Shown: positions 9,394 to 17,219 of the stretch, in pieces | How positions within the stretch are numbered: position 1 is the stretch's first letter | How the letters are laid out: each line of letters begins with the position of its first letter | Translations under genes and position numbers: made by a program | Assembly: GCA_001931905.2 (NCBI GenBank) | Contig: MSJI02000137.1 | Location: 1-28,252, forward strand | Source: Cladosporium sp. IMV 00045 | Lineage: Eukaryota; Ascomycota; Dothideomycetes; Cladosporiales; Cladosporiaceae | Direction: 5' to 3' | DNA: 28,252 bases | The notes under the pieces: model-generated | The model's database searches: none | What the model saw: only the letters and a program-made list of their open reading frames with translations | What the model was told of the DNA's origin: nothing

Positions 9394-9978
9394 GTTCGCG
9401 GTGGATGAATGTGTGATGTATCAAGTAGTGTTGGTAGTAAGCGGTTGATATGGCGCTCTTGATTTCAGCGAGTGAAATGTGGGTGCGCGTGCAAGATGCA
9501 CAGTAGGTTGAGATGTTGTGTGTTCTGAGTTCTCCTGGTTCGGGGTATGTCTTTCGCAGTAAGTTCGTGATCGTGAGAGTGATTTGGTGTCAGATGATGT
9601 GGAAATCGTGTGGATGTCGGGGTGTATCTTGAAGAGGTAGGTGAGGAAGGTGCTGGAAAAATTAACTATTGTGGTGTCGGGTGGACGACAATAAGAAGAA
9701 GGGCGAGGCCTCCACGTTCCTTTAACCATTATCTCGCGCAACTTTAATGCAAGTGAGGCTCGCTCCCGCGCGTCTCTCGGAAGTGCGGGATTGGCCGATT
9801 GGTCAGCGATCCTTGATCGAACTTCACTTTCTTGTCGTCAGAGATGCGCCGCGGATGGCTTGTGCAGACTTGCTGCATCTCGCATATATCAATACATTTA
9901 CCCTTCATTTCTTGTTCGCAAAGCTTGTATTTTTAGTTTCAGTTGTCACTTTCATTTTCAGTTTCTTCACTCTTCAAG
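9394..9978. promoter_or_regulatory. shared divergent promoter of rtf1 and coq7
   Basis: 585 bp separates the two ATGs. Two ATTGG (CCAAT) boxes lie 8 bp apart at 9790-9794 and 9798-9802, and a TATA-like CATATATC at about 9890 sits some 90 nt before the coq7 ATG. Frames that extend coq7 upstream start at TTG (9943) and are not used. Confidence 0.6.
9790..9802 (-). promoter_or_regulatory. paired CCAAT boxes
   Basis: Two copies of ATTGG on the + strand, read as CCAAT on the minus strand, with 8-bp spacing, midway between rtf1 and coq7. CCAAT boxes are bound by the Hap (NF-Y) complex, which in fungi often controls respiratory and mitochondrial genes. That would suit coq7, but binding is only inferred. 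Confidence 0.45.
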
Positions 9979-10734
9979 ATGGCAATGCCAGTTCGATCGA
10001 CACTCCTTCCCTCATCAACCAAAGCGAGATTATCCCCTCGCGCTTTTCAACTTCACGCCAGACACGCTTTCAGTTCCAATGCTACAAGACTCGCATCGAC
10101 ACCAGGAGAAGCGCAACCAGAAGCGATTCAAAACAATGCCCCGAAGACCAAGCGATCAAAGCCTCTCACCAAGGAGCAGCAGCAATTCCTGGACTCTGCA
10201 CTTCGCGTCAACCATGCCGGCGAATTGGCAGCAACCCTCATCTACACTGCGCAATCACCTCCGATCGTCAAGGCCCACCCGAATCTCCGCCCTTTGATGA
10301 AACACATGTACGATCAGGAAGCCGGCCATTTCAAGACGTTCAATCATCTGCTCGCGCACCATCGCATTCGTCCAACTGCAATGTACCCGATCTGGCATGC
10401 AGCTGCAACTGCTCTGGGCTGGTCGACCGGATTCATGGGACGAGAAGCAGCAATGGCATGCACGGAGGCTGTAGAGACGGAGATTGGCGATCATTACAAC
10501 GAACAGGTGCGGGTTCTGCTGCAATGGTTTCAGGAGATGGAGGACAGGGGAGAGGAGGTGGGAGAGGAATTGAGCAGCTTGGTCAAGGAGGTCAAGAAGA
10601 TCCGGGATGAGGAGTTGGAGCATCTCGACCATGCAGTTGAGAACGATGCGAAGGAGGCAAACCCGTACGAATTGCTCACTGGTGTCATCAGGGCGGGTTG
10701 CAGGGGTGCCATTTGGGTCAGTGAGAAAGTGTAA
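9979..10734 (+). CDS. coq7: COQ7, 5-demethoxyubiquinone hydroxylase (CAT5 family)
   Basis: Intronless, 251 aa from ATG at 9979 (context CAAGATGGC). It is a di-iron monooxygenase of the inner mitochondrial membrane that hydroxylates demethoxyubiquinone in the penultimate step of ubiquinone synthesis, within the CoQ synthome. Two ferritin-like repeats are visible with ligands E82 (NHAGELAAT), E114/H117 (YDQEAGHFKTF), E166 (CTEAVETEIGDHYNEQ) and E212/H215 (DEELEHLDHA). The first 45 residues are rich in Arg, Ser and Ala with few acids (RSTLLPSSTKARLSPRAFQL), a good mitochondrial presequence. The block GWSTGFMGREAAMACTEAV is diagnostic. Length fits the family (yeast ~230 aa), with a slightly long acidic loop at ~185-205. 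The open frame runs back to TTG 9943, but no earlier in-frame ATG exists. Confidence 0.97.
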   Translation: MAMPVRSTLLPSSTKARLSPRAFQLHARHAFSSNATRLASTPGEAQPEAIQNNAPKTKRSKPLTKEQQQFLDSALRVNHAGELAATLIYTAQSPPIVKAHPNLRPLMKHMYDQEAGHFKTFNHLLAHHRIRPTAMYPIWHAAATALGWSTGFMGREAAMACTEAVETEIGDHYNEQVRVLLQWFQEMEDRGEEVGEELSSLVKEVKKIRDEELEHLDHAVENDAKEANPYELLTGVIRAGCRGAIWVSEKV

Positions 10735-10776
10735 TATGTCAATGGCAATTGCGTTCACTGTGCATGTATCCCAAGA

Positions 10777-11432
10777 GCTCTCAATGATGAATACGTTTCT
10801 TCGGAGTGAGAGAAGTAATCGCACTGCCTTCCCGCATCGTAGAGAGCTCTTGAACTGAAAACAACTCATGATGAATTCCCTTTCTGAAGGCGAGGGAGGC
10901 GACGGTGCTACCCTGCCGTATCATGGAGAGAGTTGTTCTCAGTTCGAGTGCTCTCAATGGCCTGCAGGTTCTGGAAGGGTGAGGGAGGCGATGATACCAC
11001 CCTCCCAGACCCGGAGAGCGTCGTCATGGAACCAAGCGCTCTCAATGGTGTACACTTTCTCTGGGGGCGAGGGAGATGATGGTACTACCCTCCCAGACAC
11101 GGACAGCGTCACTACGAAGCCAAGCGCTCTCAATTGTGTATACGTTCTCCGGAGGTAAGGGAGATGATGATACTACCATCCCTGACACGGAGAGCGTTGC
11201 TATTGACAAAAACGCTCTCATTGATGTGCTCAGTCTTTGGAGGTGAGAGAGGTGATGGTACTACCCTCCCGCACACGGAGAGCGTTTTTGTCAGTCCAAG
11301 GGCTCTCAACATGGCATACGGCTTTCGAGGGCGAGAGAGGCGATGATACTACCATACCAACCACGGAGAGCTTTGTTGTCAGCTCAAACGCTCTCAATGG
11401 TGTATGAAGGTAGACGGTGGTAGTATCCTCTG
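10777..11432. repeat. degenerate tandem array with exact 88-bp period (~7.5 units)
   Basis: Unit starts marked by GCTCTCA fall at 10777, then (after a diverged unit at about 10862) at 10950, 11038, 11126, 11214, 11302 and 11390. The last six starts are exactly 88 bp apart. Units differ clearly in sequence yet show no net length change. The best conserved core reads approximately GAGGGAGATGATGRTACTAC, followed by CCTCCC and ACACGGAGAGCG. Because 88 is not a multiple of three, the array cannot encode a simple peptide repeat, and open frames across it shift from unit to unit. It starts about 40 bp after the coq7 stop, so it may be transcribed in the coq7 3' UTR or separately. No known element was recognised. 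Confidence 0.9.
11190..11219. repeat. inverted repeat at an 88-bp unit junction (9-bp stem)
   Basis: GAGAGCGTT (11190-11198) and AACGCTCTC (11211-11219) form a perfect 9-bp stem with a 12-nt loop. Comparable dyads lie at other unit junctions, e.g. GAGAGCG 11014-11020 with CGCTCTC 11037-11043; weaker versions occur at the other borders. Confidence 0.85.
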
Positions 11433-11898
11433 ACAGCATCGCAAGTGCAGCTTGCATCCTATTGTTCGCTTCTCGTCAATCTGCGTTATTCGCCTTGGAG
11501 CTCCTCAACAATAGAGACGTTCGTGTTTCAGGTTCTCCCCACCACTTCAATTTTATGGAAGAACAATAGAAATCGACAATACACCGAACCACTGCCTAAC
11601 AGCGTATTGTTCTTGTTGTAAGTCTATTGTTGTCTCCTCGACAATGCAGCTGTCAGATATTCTGTAGATATAAACCCTTCTCTTTCCCAAGAGAACCTTT
11701 CCTCGAACTGTACACTTTTTCACACTCACATCAATCCTTCTTGACATTCTACCATCGCTCACCTTCTCATAACACTCTTGCTGGTCAAGAGTCATTCACT
11801 ACAAGTCACCACCATCTCGCTCTCTCTCCGCTTCCTCCAAGCCACTACCAGGCCCTCCCTTCTTTTAATTTTACTTCTTCACCACCAAGACATCCAAA
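11433..11898. promoter_or_regulatory. promoter and leader of the AT-hook gene
   Basis: This stretch runs from the end of the 88-bp array to the ATG at 11899. TATAAA occurs at 11669-11674, and the roughly 220 nt after it are C/T-rich with few G, like other leaders in this window. Nothing else coding is supported. Confidence 0.55.
11669..11674 (+). promoter_or_regulatory. TATA box candidate
   Basis: TATAAA, 225 nt upstream of the ATG at 11899 and followed by a long pyrimidine-rich tract, a common arrangement for expressed fungal genes. Confidence 0.5.
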
Positions 11899-13291
11899 AT
11901 GTCTTCCAACAACAACACCACCACCATGCGCGTCACTCGCGCCGCCCGCCAGGCTACGGGCATTGAAATCACCACCAGCATCGAGCAGGTTGCCCCTGCT
12001 CGCACCACCAAGAAGGCGCCGGCGAAGAAGCCGGCCACGAAGAAGGCTGCCGCGGCCGTCGAGCCGCAAATCAAGCACAGCACGGCCATCGACGACGCCC
12101 TGAAGAAGGAGCTCGAGGCGCAGAGGAAGCAGCCATTCCTCTGGGGCACGCAGCTTGAGGCCCCAAGCAAGAAGGAGATGGACGACGACTTCGCCCAGAT
12201 GGGCTTCACTGCCGACAAGATCGGCCGCATGAACGAGAAGAGGAGCCTTCTCAAAGTCGACGGCTTCGCGCAGATGCCGTTCCCTGGCAATGGCAAGTCG
12301 GTCCAGGGCACTGGGCCACGCCCAGAGAAGAAGGTGAAGAAGCCCGCCGCCAGAGGCAAGGGGAGGTACCAGGACCTCATCATCACTGAGGGTCAGGGTC
12401 AGTGAAACCCGCAACTTCTTCCATCCGAGTCCATTCACTAACATCGCAACAGATTGGGTCCTTTTCGACCATCTCCAGGGCTACCCGGAGAAGCACGGCG
12501 AGCCGCCCGCCGCCATCACCAAATGGGCCGTCTTCAAGCCAGGAAACGCCAAAGTCATCCTGCAGCACAAGAAGACCAAGATCCTTCTCTCCCAGACGAC
12601 CCCGGAGAACCTCAAGGGCAAGGAGGTCGACTATACGACCTCCGGCCCGCGCGTCCACGACTTCGAGGCCATCAAGAAGGCCGCCGCCCCTGTCGCCGCT
12701 CCTGTCGCCGCTCCCGCCCCTGCCGCCGAGCCCGCAGAGGCTCCTCTCCTCGACCGTGGTGGCCGCCGCATTGTACGTTTCGCGGAGCCAGCCACCGCTC
12801 CCCAGCAAGGCGACGAGACCGCGCCTCCAGCACCGACGGCACCAGCACCGCCCGCCACGGGGGGCAAGAAGCGCAGGGCTGAGGAAGCCTTCGCTGAAGG
12901 CCCTGCGCTTCCCCCTGGCGAGGCGAAGAAGCCCAAAACCGCCGCCCCCGCCGCCCCCGCCGCCGTCCACTCCGAGGAAGCAGCTTCGGCGCAGCCGGCA
13001 GCACCACAGCCCGCCGCCCCCGCCAGCAAGAAGCGCAAGGCTGCCGACATCGCCGACGACGACGACGACACCACCACCACCGTGGCCGCCGAGCTCCCGC
13101 CGCCGCCGTCGAAGAAGCGCAGGTCCCGCCCCCTGCCGCCACCAAGGGTCCTCCCGCCGCGAACCCTTAGGGGTAAGCACACCACCAGGGTGGTGGAGGT
13201 GCCCGCGGTGGTGGAGGGGCCGAAGAGGAAGCGCGGTCCCGGTCGTCCGAAGAAGACGCCGGAGAGAGTCGAGAACTCCAGCAGTGAGTAG
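11899..13291 (+). CDS. uncharacterised Lys/Ala/Pro-rich nuclear protein with C-terminal AT-hook
   Basis: Two exons, 11899-12397 and 12453-13291, giving 445 aa. The 55-nt intron has GTCAGT, a CTAAC branch site and CAG; without splicing the frame ends at TGA 12402. I do not recognise the family. Residues 1-60 are basic with Lys/Ala/Pro repeats resembling histone-like tails. A central region with conserved-looking aromatics spans the intron (KQPFLWGTQLEAPSKKEMDD, then DWVLFDHLQGYPEKHG and KWAVFKPGNAKVIL). The C-terminal half is Ala/Pro-rich and disordered, with several basic NLS-like clusters (KKRRAEE, SKKRKAAD, SKKRRSR) and an Asp/Thr run. It ends with KRKRGPGRPKKTPE, an AT-hook core that binds the minor groove of AT-rich DNA. 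A chromatin or DNA-associated role is inferred. A second donor 6 nt upstream is possible (G|GTCAGG at 12391/12392), removing two residues. Confidence 0.75.
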
Positions 13292-13916
13292 GGAGGATGG
13301 GATTTGAAGGGGAGGGTAGGGTTGGATGAGGGATGGGTTGGGGTGGGGATGGGTGAGGGAGGGGAAGGCGATCTCTATGATCGCGGTGTCCTGACGACGA
13401 GCGAGCATACTAGATAGCAGCACGTGTGGCACGGAGAGATTCGCTGGCGAAGTTGATCAGAGGTTTGAACACGGAAGAACTCCAGGCATACCACTCAATG
13501 GACTTGCATACCGCTCCTGAAAATGACTCATCTGGTAGCATTTTATGTGATATCCAAGGTATTTGAGATAAGCAAAAAGATGACAGCCGCAGTAACTAAG
13601 CATATGTCAGTCTTGTCGAGATCATTACGAATTTTAGCTTCCTCTCACAGAGGCGTAGTTGGTAGAAATGGGCGTCGGAGTTTTCTCCGACGCCTGGCGG
13701 CCATTGTGTATGGCCGAAAGAAAGGATAGACCTCACTTGTTCTAGCCCACCACATTTCTCAAGGCGAGTGTCCCGTTCTCATCCCACAATGGCATTATCC
13801 TCCATATCCTCGAGATCGGCATGATCTCTTCCCGCATCAAAATGTTCCCTGCCATTCGCGCGCCTTTGGTATTCCAATCTTTCTTTCGTGTATTTTCCGC
13901 CGGTCCTCCACTCATG
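13292..13916. other. intergenic region with one perfect hairpin
   Basis: About 625 bp between the AT-hook gene stop (plus) and the Zn2Cys6 gene stop (minus), which are convergent. Apart from the hairpin at 13671-13694, I see only short frames. On the minus strand, the frame of the upstream regulator stays open beyond its TAA for about 45 more codons (13916-13780). Confidence 0.5.
13671..13694. repeat. perfect 10-bp stem-loop with TTTT loop
   Basis: GGCGTCGGAG at 13671-13680, loop TTTT, then CTCCGACGCC at 13685-13694. The GC-rich stem is perfect. It lies in the convergent gap 380 nt after the AT-hook gene stop and could act at the 3' end of either transcript, but no function is shown. Confidence 0.9.
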
Positions 13917-14840
13917 TTAGCTAAACCTCTGCCCCCAATTCGACAGTAATGGATCCTCTCTTGGAGAAAGCGATGAGTGTTCCTGCCCGTCGGACGAGGA
14001 TCTGGACGAGTATGATGTGTTCGAGACGGCTGATGCGAGGCTGCCTTGCCGGTACGCTTGTCGCGTGGGCGGGTATGGCTGAGGTAATGGCTGAGGCAGT
14101 GGCTGTTGTTGTGCTAGGCCGCCGCCTGAGGGACCCATGTTGACTATTGATCGTAGTGGTGGTAGCTGAGTAGGTGGTGGTATATTGGATGGGTCGTAGC
14201 CGGCTTGGAGAAAGCCGGCTTGATGACGGTACTGCTGCGGCTGCTGTTGTCGTGGATATGGTGACGAGGACTCTGCATCGATTGCCTCTCGAATGTCGTG
14301 GATAAGTGCACCGACATCATCGCCGCGCGTACCTGCCCTGATGCGTCGGTAGAGCTCTTGAGCCTCGGGCTCTGGGCTAGAGTGTAGCAGGGCTACCAAG
14401 TCACGCGCCTCGTCGCGTTCTCTTTCCAGAATGCGGTTTTTTCGGCGCAGAGCAGACCAACGGCTCTCGCCTTCTTCAGCATTGTATTCGCAGTCAGTAT
14501 GCAATGTTTTGCAACGTGTGCAGGCTGGCCTGTGAGGACGTGTGTTAGAATGCGATCTCCGGCTTCAAGTAAGGCGCTCGCGCGCGATTTAGCATCGTAC
14601 CGCAGTCCATCACACTAAGTGCAGTCAGTACAGAGGCTTGGGCACACGAGAAAACGGAACTTGGAGGCTGCTGGAACATACTCTTGATTTTCGCTTCTGG
14701 CAAGCGGTGCATGCACTCTCAATGAGTGTGCGCTTCGATTTCCCTCCACGAGGTCTTTCCGGTGACTTTCGCGGAGCCTTGTTTTGCCGACTGCCGCTGC
14801 CAGCAGCCTGTGATGCCCCTGCTGTCGCCATGAAAGGCAT
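13917..14840 (-). CDS. short Zn(II)2Cys6 transcription factor with a 14-nt microexon
   Basis: Three exons: 14840-14682, 14614-14601 (14 nt) and 14529-13917, giving 261 aa. Introns are 67 nt (GTATGT, CTGAC, TAG) and 71 nt (GTACGA, TTCTAAC, CAG). Joining them restores a perfect Gal4-type cluster: C44-x2-C47-x6-C54-x6-C61-x2-C64-x6-C71. The middle exon supplies C54 and the D-G-L linker. A helical, charged segment follows (SRWSALRRKNRILERERDEA), then a block like those of many fungal C6 regulators (PEPEAQELYRRIRAG), then a Gln/Pro-rich tail and LPPLRSIV. It should be a nuclear DNA-binding regulator; targets are unknown. There is no fungal_trans middle homology domain, and 261 aa is short for this class. 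An in-frame ATG at 14831 is an alternative start. The frame continues past the TAA (see findings). Confidence 0.85.
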
Positions 14841-15603
14841 GCGCTGGAAGAGAACTTTCTTGGGCGTTGGGCGAAAGCAAAGCGAAAGCAATGCTGATGA
14901 AACAGTTTCCGTGCGGTCAATCTGAAGCGGATGGGAAGTGGTGGCAGCGGAAATGGGCACTCGATCTAGATGGTTTGGGTGGCCAATCGAGCGCCATGAG
15001 ACTAGAAAGCCGACTTAGTGGTGGGTGTTGCGATCGCGACGGTGGATCAGAGTGCTTTTGCGGGCTTGCTGGGATATAAATCGTTTCGTGGCGTCGTAGA
15101 GAGGTAACTCCTCGCTTGGACGGCATATGAACTCCCAGACGAGCCCAGAAGAGTCTCAGATCTCAATGCCCAGTAGCGAAAAGCTACCTATGTCTGCCTA
15201 CTCGTAAAGTTGATGCAATTGCGACATCCGACTCCATCCTTACATGGCTTCCCATCTCAACTGAATGCTAATTGCGACGCGGTGCCGGCCATCCCCACCG
15301 TGGACGCAACACCCCAGTGGCAAGCAATCGCATCACAACGGCACTTGTTAATGCCCATCGGTCCAAGTGTTGTGCTCCGACAACTCTCACAACTTTGATA
15401 GGTTTATTCAAGAGGCAGGCCGCTTAGCCGAATCTCATCCCTGGGCGCTACGCGGCACCACGGCTTGTAACGCACGCGTGACATGAGATCTCCGTCACGG
15501 CTGAAACTGGGGAATGTCCAAGAGAGGTGAGAGAGGCTAATGAATGTAATTGAGCCCCAGTGCTGGGATCGATTGGTTTCCCCTTGGAAAGTGCCTGAGC
15601 GGC
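14841..15603. other. upstream region of the Zn2Cys6 gene, no gene seen
   Basis: This holds the promoter and leader of the minus-strand regulator. The regulator's frame stays open upstream of ATG 14840 to a GTG near 14960 but contains no earlier ATG. Other frames are short and unsupported. Confidence 0.5.
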
Positions 15604-15999
15604 TTACATTGTAGAAGTGATCAAGGATGAACAGCATCTCGAAAGTGTGAGCTTGATAGCTTTTGCTTTTTTGACTTCGATGCAGTCAAGTCTCCGAGGA
15701 TGGTGACCTATTGGCACAAATGCCGGGAACCCTCTGCCGTGCGTGTCGCCACTTTTATCGTGCCCCTTTAACCACTTAAACGTCCTTTGACCCGCGTAGC
15801 CTTCTAAAAGCCCGCCAGCCGCGAACGTCTGCCATCCAGTAGGAGGGTAGTGACCCGTGCAGTGACACCAATATTTTCCGTGCACACTACTACGGCAGCC
15901 GTATCATCTGCAACAACTCGGCCGTTGGTGCCATCCTGGCGGGCTGCAAAACAGCATGCATGCCTTAGTTCGTAGGAGGTCGCCACAGTACCTAATCTA
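15604..15999 (-). pseudogene. possible relict of a small cysteine-rich protein
   Basis: One minus-strand frame reads protein-like and cysteine-rich from a TAG at 15999-15997 to TAA at 15604, broken by one TGA at 15906-15904. Eight Cys fall within about 45 codons around that stop (fragments KACMLFCSPPGW and GKYWCHCTGHYPPTGW). Both stops could come from single C-to-T changes (CAG to TAG, CGA to TGA). No ATG, intron or family match is clear. An overlapping frame (15804-16106) is also open, so chance cannot be excluded. Confidence 0.22.
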
Positions 16000-16107
16000 G
16001 CCTTCCGATACCTGCACGACCGGGCTGCAGCGGATACAATTCCGGTCATACATATCTGGTGATAGAGCGCAGGTCGTAGCGCACATTGTCGGTATAAGCC
16101 TTCCATC

Positions 16108-17219
16108 TTAAGCCCGCTTATACATGGGAGTGTTCGAGCGCTCGAGATGAAGGCTCTCAGAGCCTAGTGGCACCGACCGTCTGGATACAATCGTGAATAG
16201 TACCATAAAGAGGGTCTGACTTCTCGAAGTGAAGAACGGCCCTGGCTCCGGTTCATACGTTTCGTCGGTCCAATGAACCGAAGGTGGGGAATTGAGTTGC
16301 CGTGCATGTGTTGCCCTATCGTCAAGTTCACCAGATATATTGGTGCGCGTCAGATAGCCGACGATGTAGAATAGGCGGTCAAAACAGAGAAACTCCCTTA
16401 ATTGATTGCAGTTGATAGAGACGCTCTCCATGTTGACTCGTTGTGATCGCCACGCATTGGTCGAGTGTTCGTTTGATGTCGAGGTTGCAAAAATTCCATC
16501 CATGCTAAGAACATCGACAAACTCAAATTGACCTCGGAGCGGCGTCCCGTCTCCGATGGGAATGGAATATTTGTCATGTAGATACGACATCGAAAAGGAT
16601 GGCACTTCTCCGGAGCGATGACCCGGCTCCGATGAAAATTCCATCTCGAAGTCCCAAAGACAACGCATCCAAAAGAGCTGAATACCGACGGAGCGGTGAC
16701 CCGGCTCCGTCGAGGATCCCATTCTTGCTCCAAATAACCTCGAACCGACCATCCGAATCCCAAGGCTTGTAGGATCTCAGCAAGGTCAGAGCCCTGTGGG
16801 TCTATATGCGGTGAAGCGACGTGACGAACGTGTGGTCGCCAACTCGAATATTGTTCATTCTTATATCATCACTACCTTTTGGGAGGTAACGAGCGAGTCC
16901 GTCGATCAACAGAGGTAGGAGGAAGTCGTGGTAGTCCGCGAAGCGCACGCATCTCCTCAGTCCACATCCTTCCATCATGAGGAGACCCGTCCTCATGCGG
17001 CCACAGGAAGGCTACAAGCTCTGGAGCTTCCTATAGTGCTCCACACTGTCCATATAGATAATGAGAGCGGAGTGAGATGACTCTCATACAGGTGCGCATC
17101 GAAACGGTCTTGATCGAATGAATATTCGGATCCCGCATGCCGGCACCATCGAGTACACGATTGGACAGGATCACACGCGGAGCGGGCCCCGAAAGTTCTG
17201 GACTCAAGGGGGTTGGCAT
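16108..17219 (-). pseudogene. decayed protein-coding region with internal repeats
   Basis: A minus-strand frame remains protein-like from about 17080 to 16577 despite TAG at 17014-17012, TAG at 16804-16802 and a final TGA at 16576-16574. It includes YHDFLLPLLIDGLARYLP and two similar repeats of 26 residues (GILDGAGSPLRRYSALLD, then GIFIGAGSSLRRSAILFD). A third related copy (SIPIGDGTPLRG) is in another frame, which then stays open to TAA at 16108. This fits a gene with a short internal repeat that lost its frame through stop mutations and a small indel. All three stops can be explained by C-to-T changes. I do not recognise the family, and a multi-intron live gene is not fully excluded. Confidence 0.38.
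16535..16720. repeat. three tandem ~77-bp units, each with a CGGAGC/GCTCCG dyad
   Basis: CGGAGC starts at 16535, 16611 and 16689 (spacing 76 and 78 bp). Each is followed about 9 nt later by its complement: full in the third unit (GACGGAGC...GCTCCGTC), shorter in the others. The array coincides with the 26-residue repeat of the decayed frame, so it may be the remnant of a coding repeat. Confidence 0.7.

Noticed and set aside
9943..9978. Upstream extension of coq7
   Set aside because: The extension starts with TTG; ATG 9979 has a good context and gives a proper mitochondrial presequence.
10868..11158. 96-codon plus-strand frame inside the 88-bp array
   Set aside because: The period is not a multiple of three, so the peptide changes frame in every unit; this is not a coding repeat.
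10777..11432. CRISPR array interpretation of the 88-bp repeat
   Set aside because: Units are contiguous and diverged along their length with no identical repeat plus unique spacer structure, and the host is a fungus.
12383..13432. Long frames on both strands over the AT-hook gene's second exon
   Set aside because: GC-rich sequence suppresses stops in all frames. The plus frame at 12402 lacks an ATG and gives Arg/Ser/Pro-rich nonsense; the spliced frame has NLS and AT-hook motifs.
13640..13700. Possible tRNA around the perfect hairpin
   Set aside because: No T-loop GGTTCRA-type box, no acceptor stem and no anticodon arm of proper spacing could be found.
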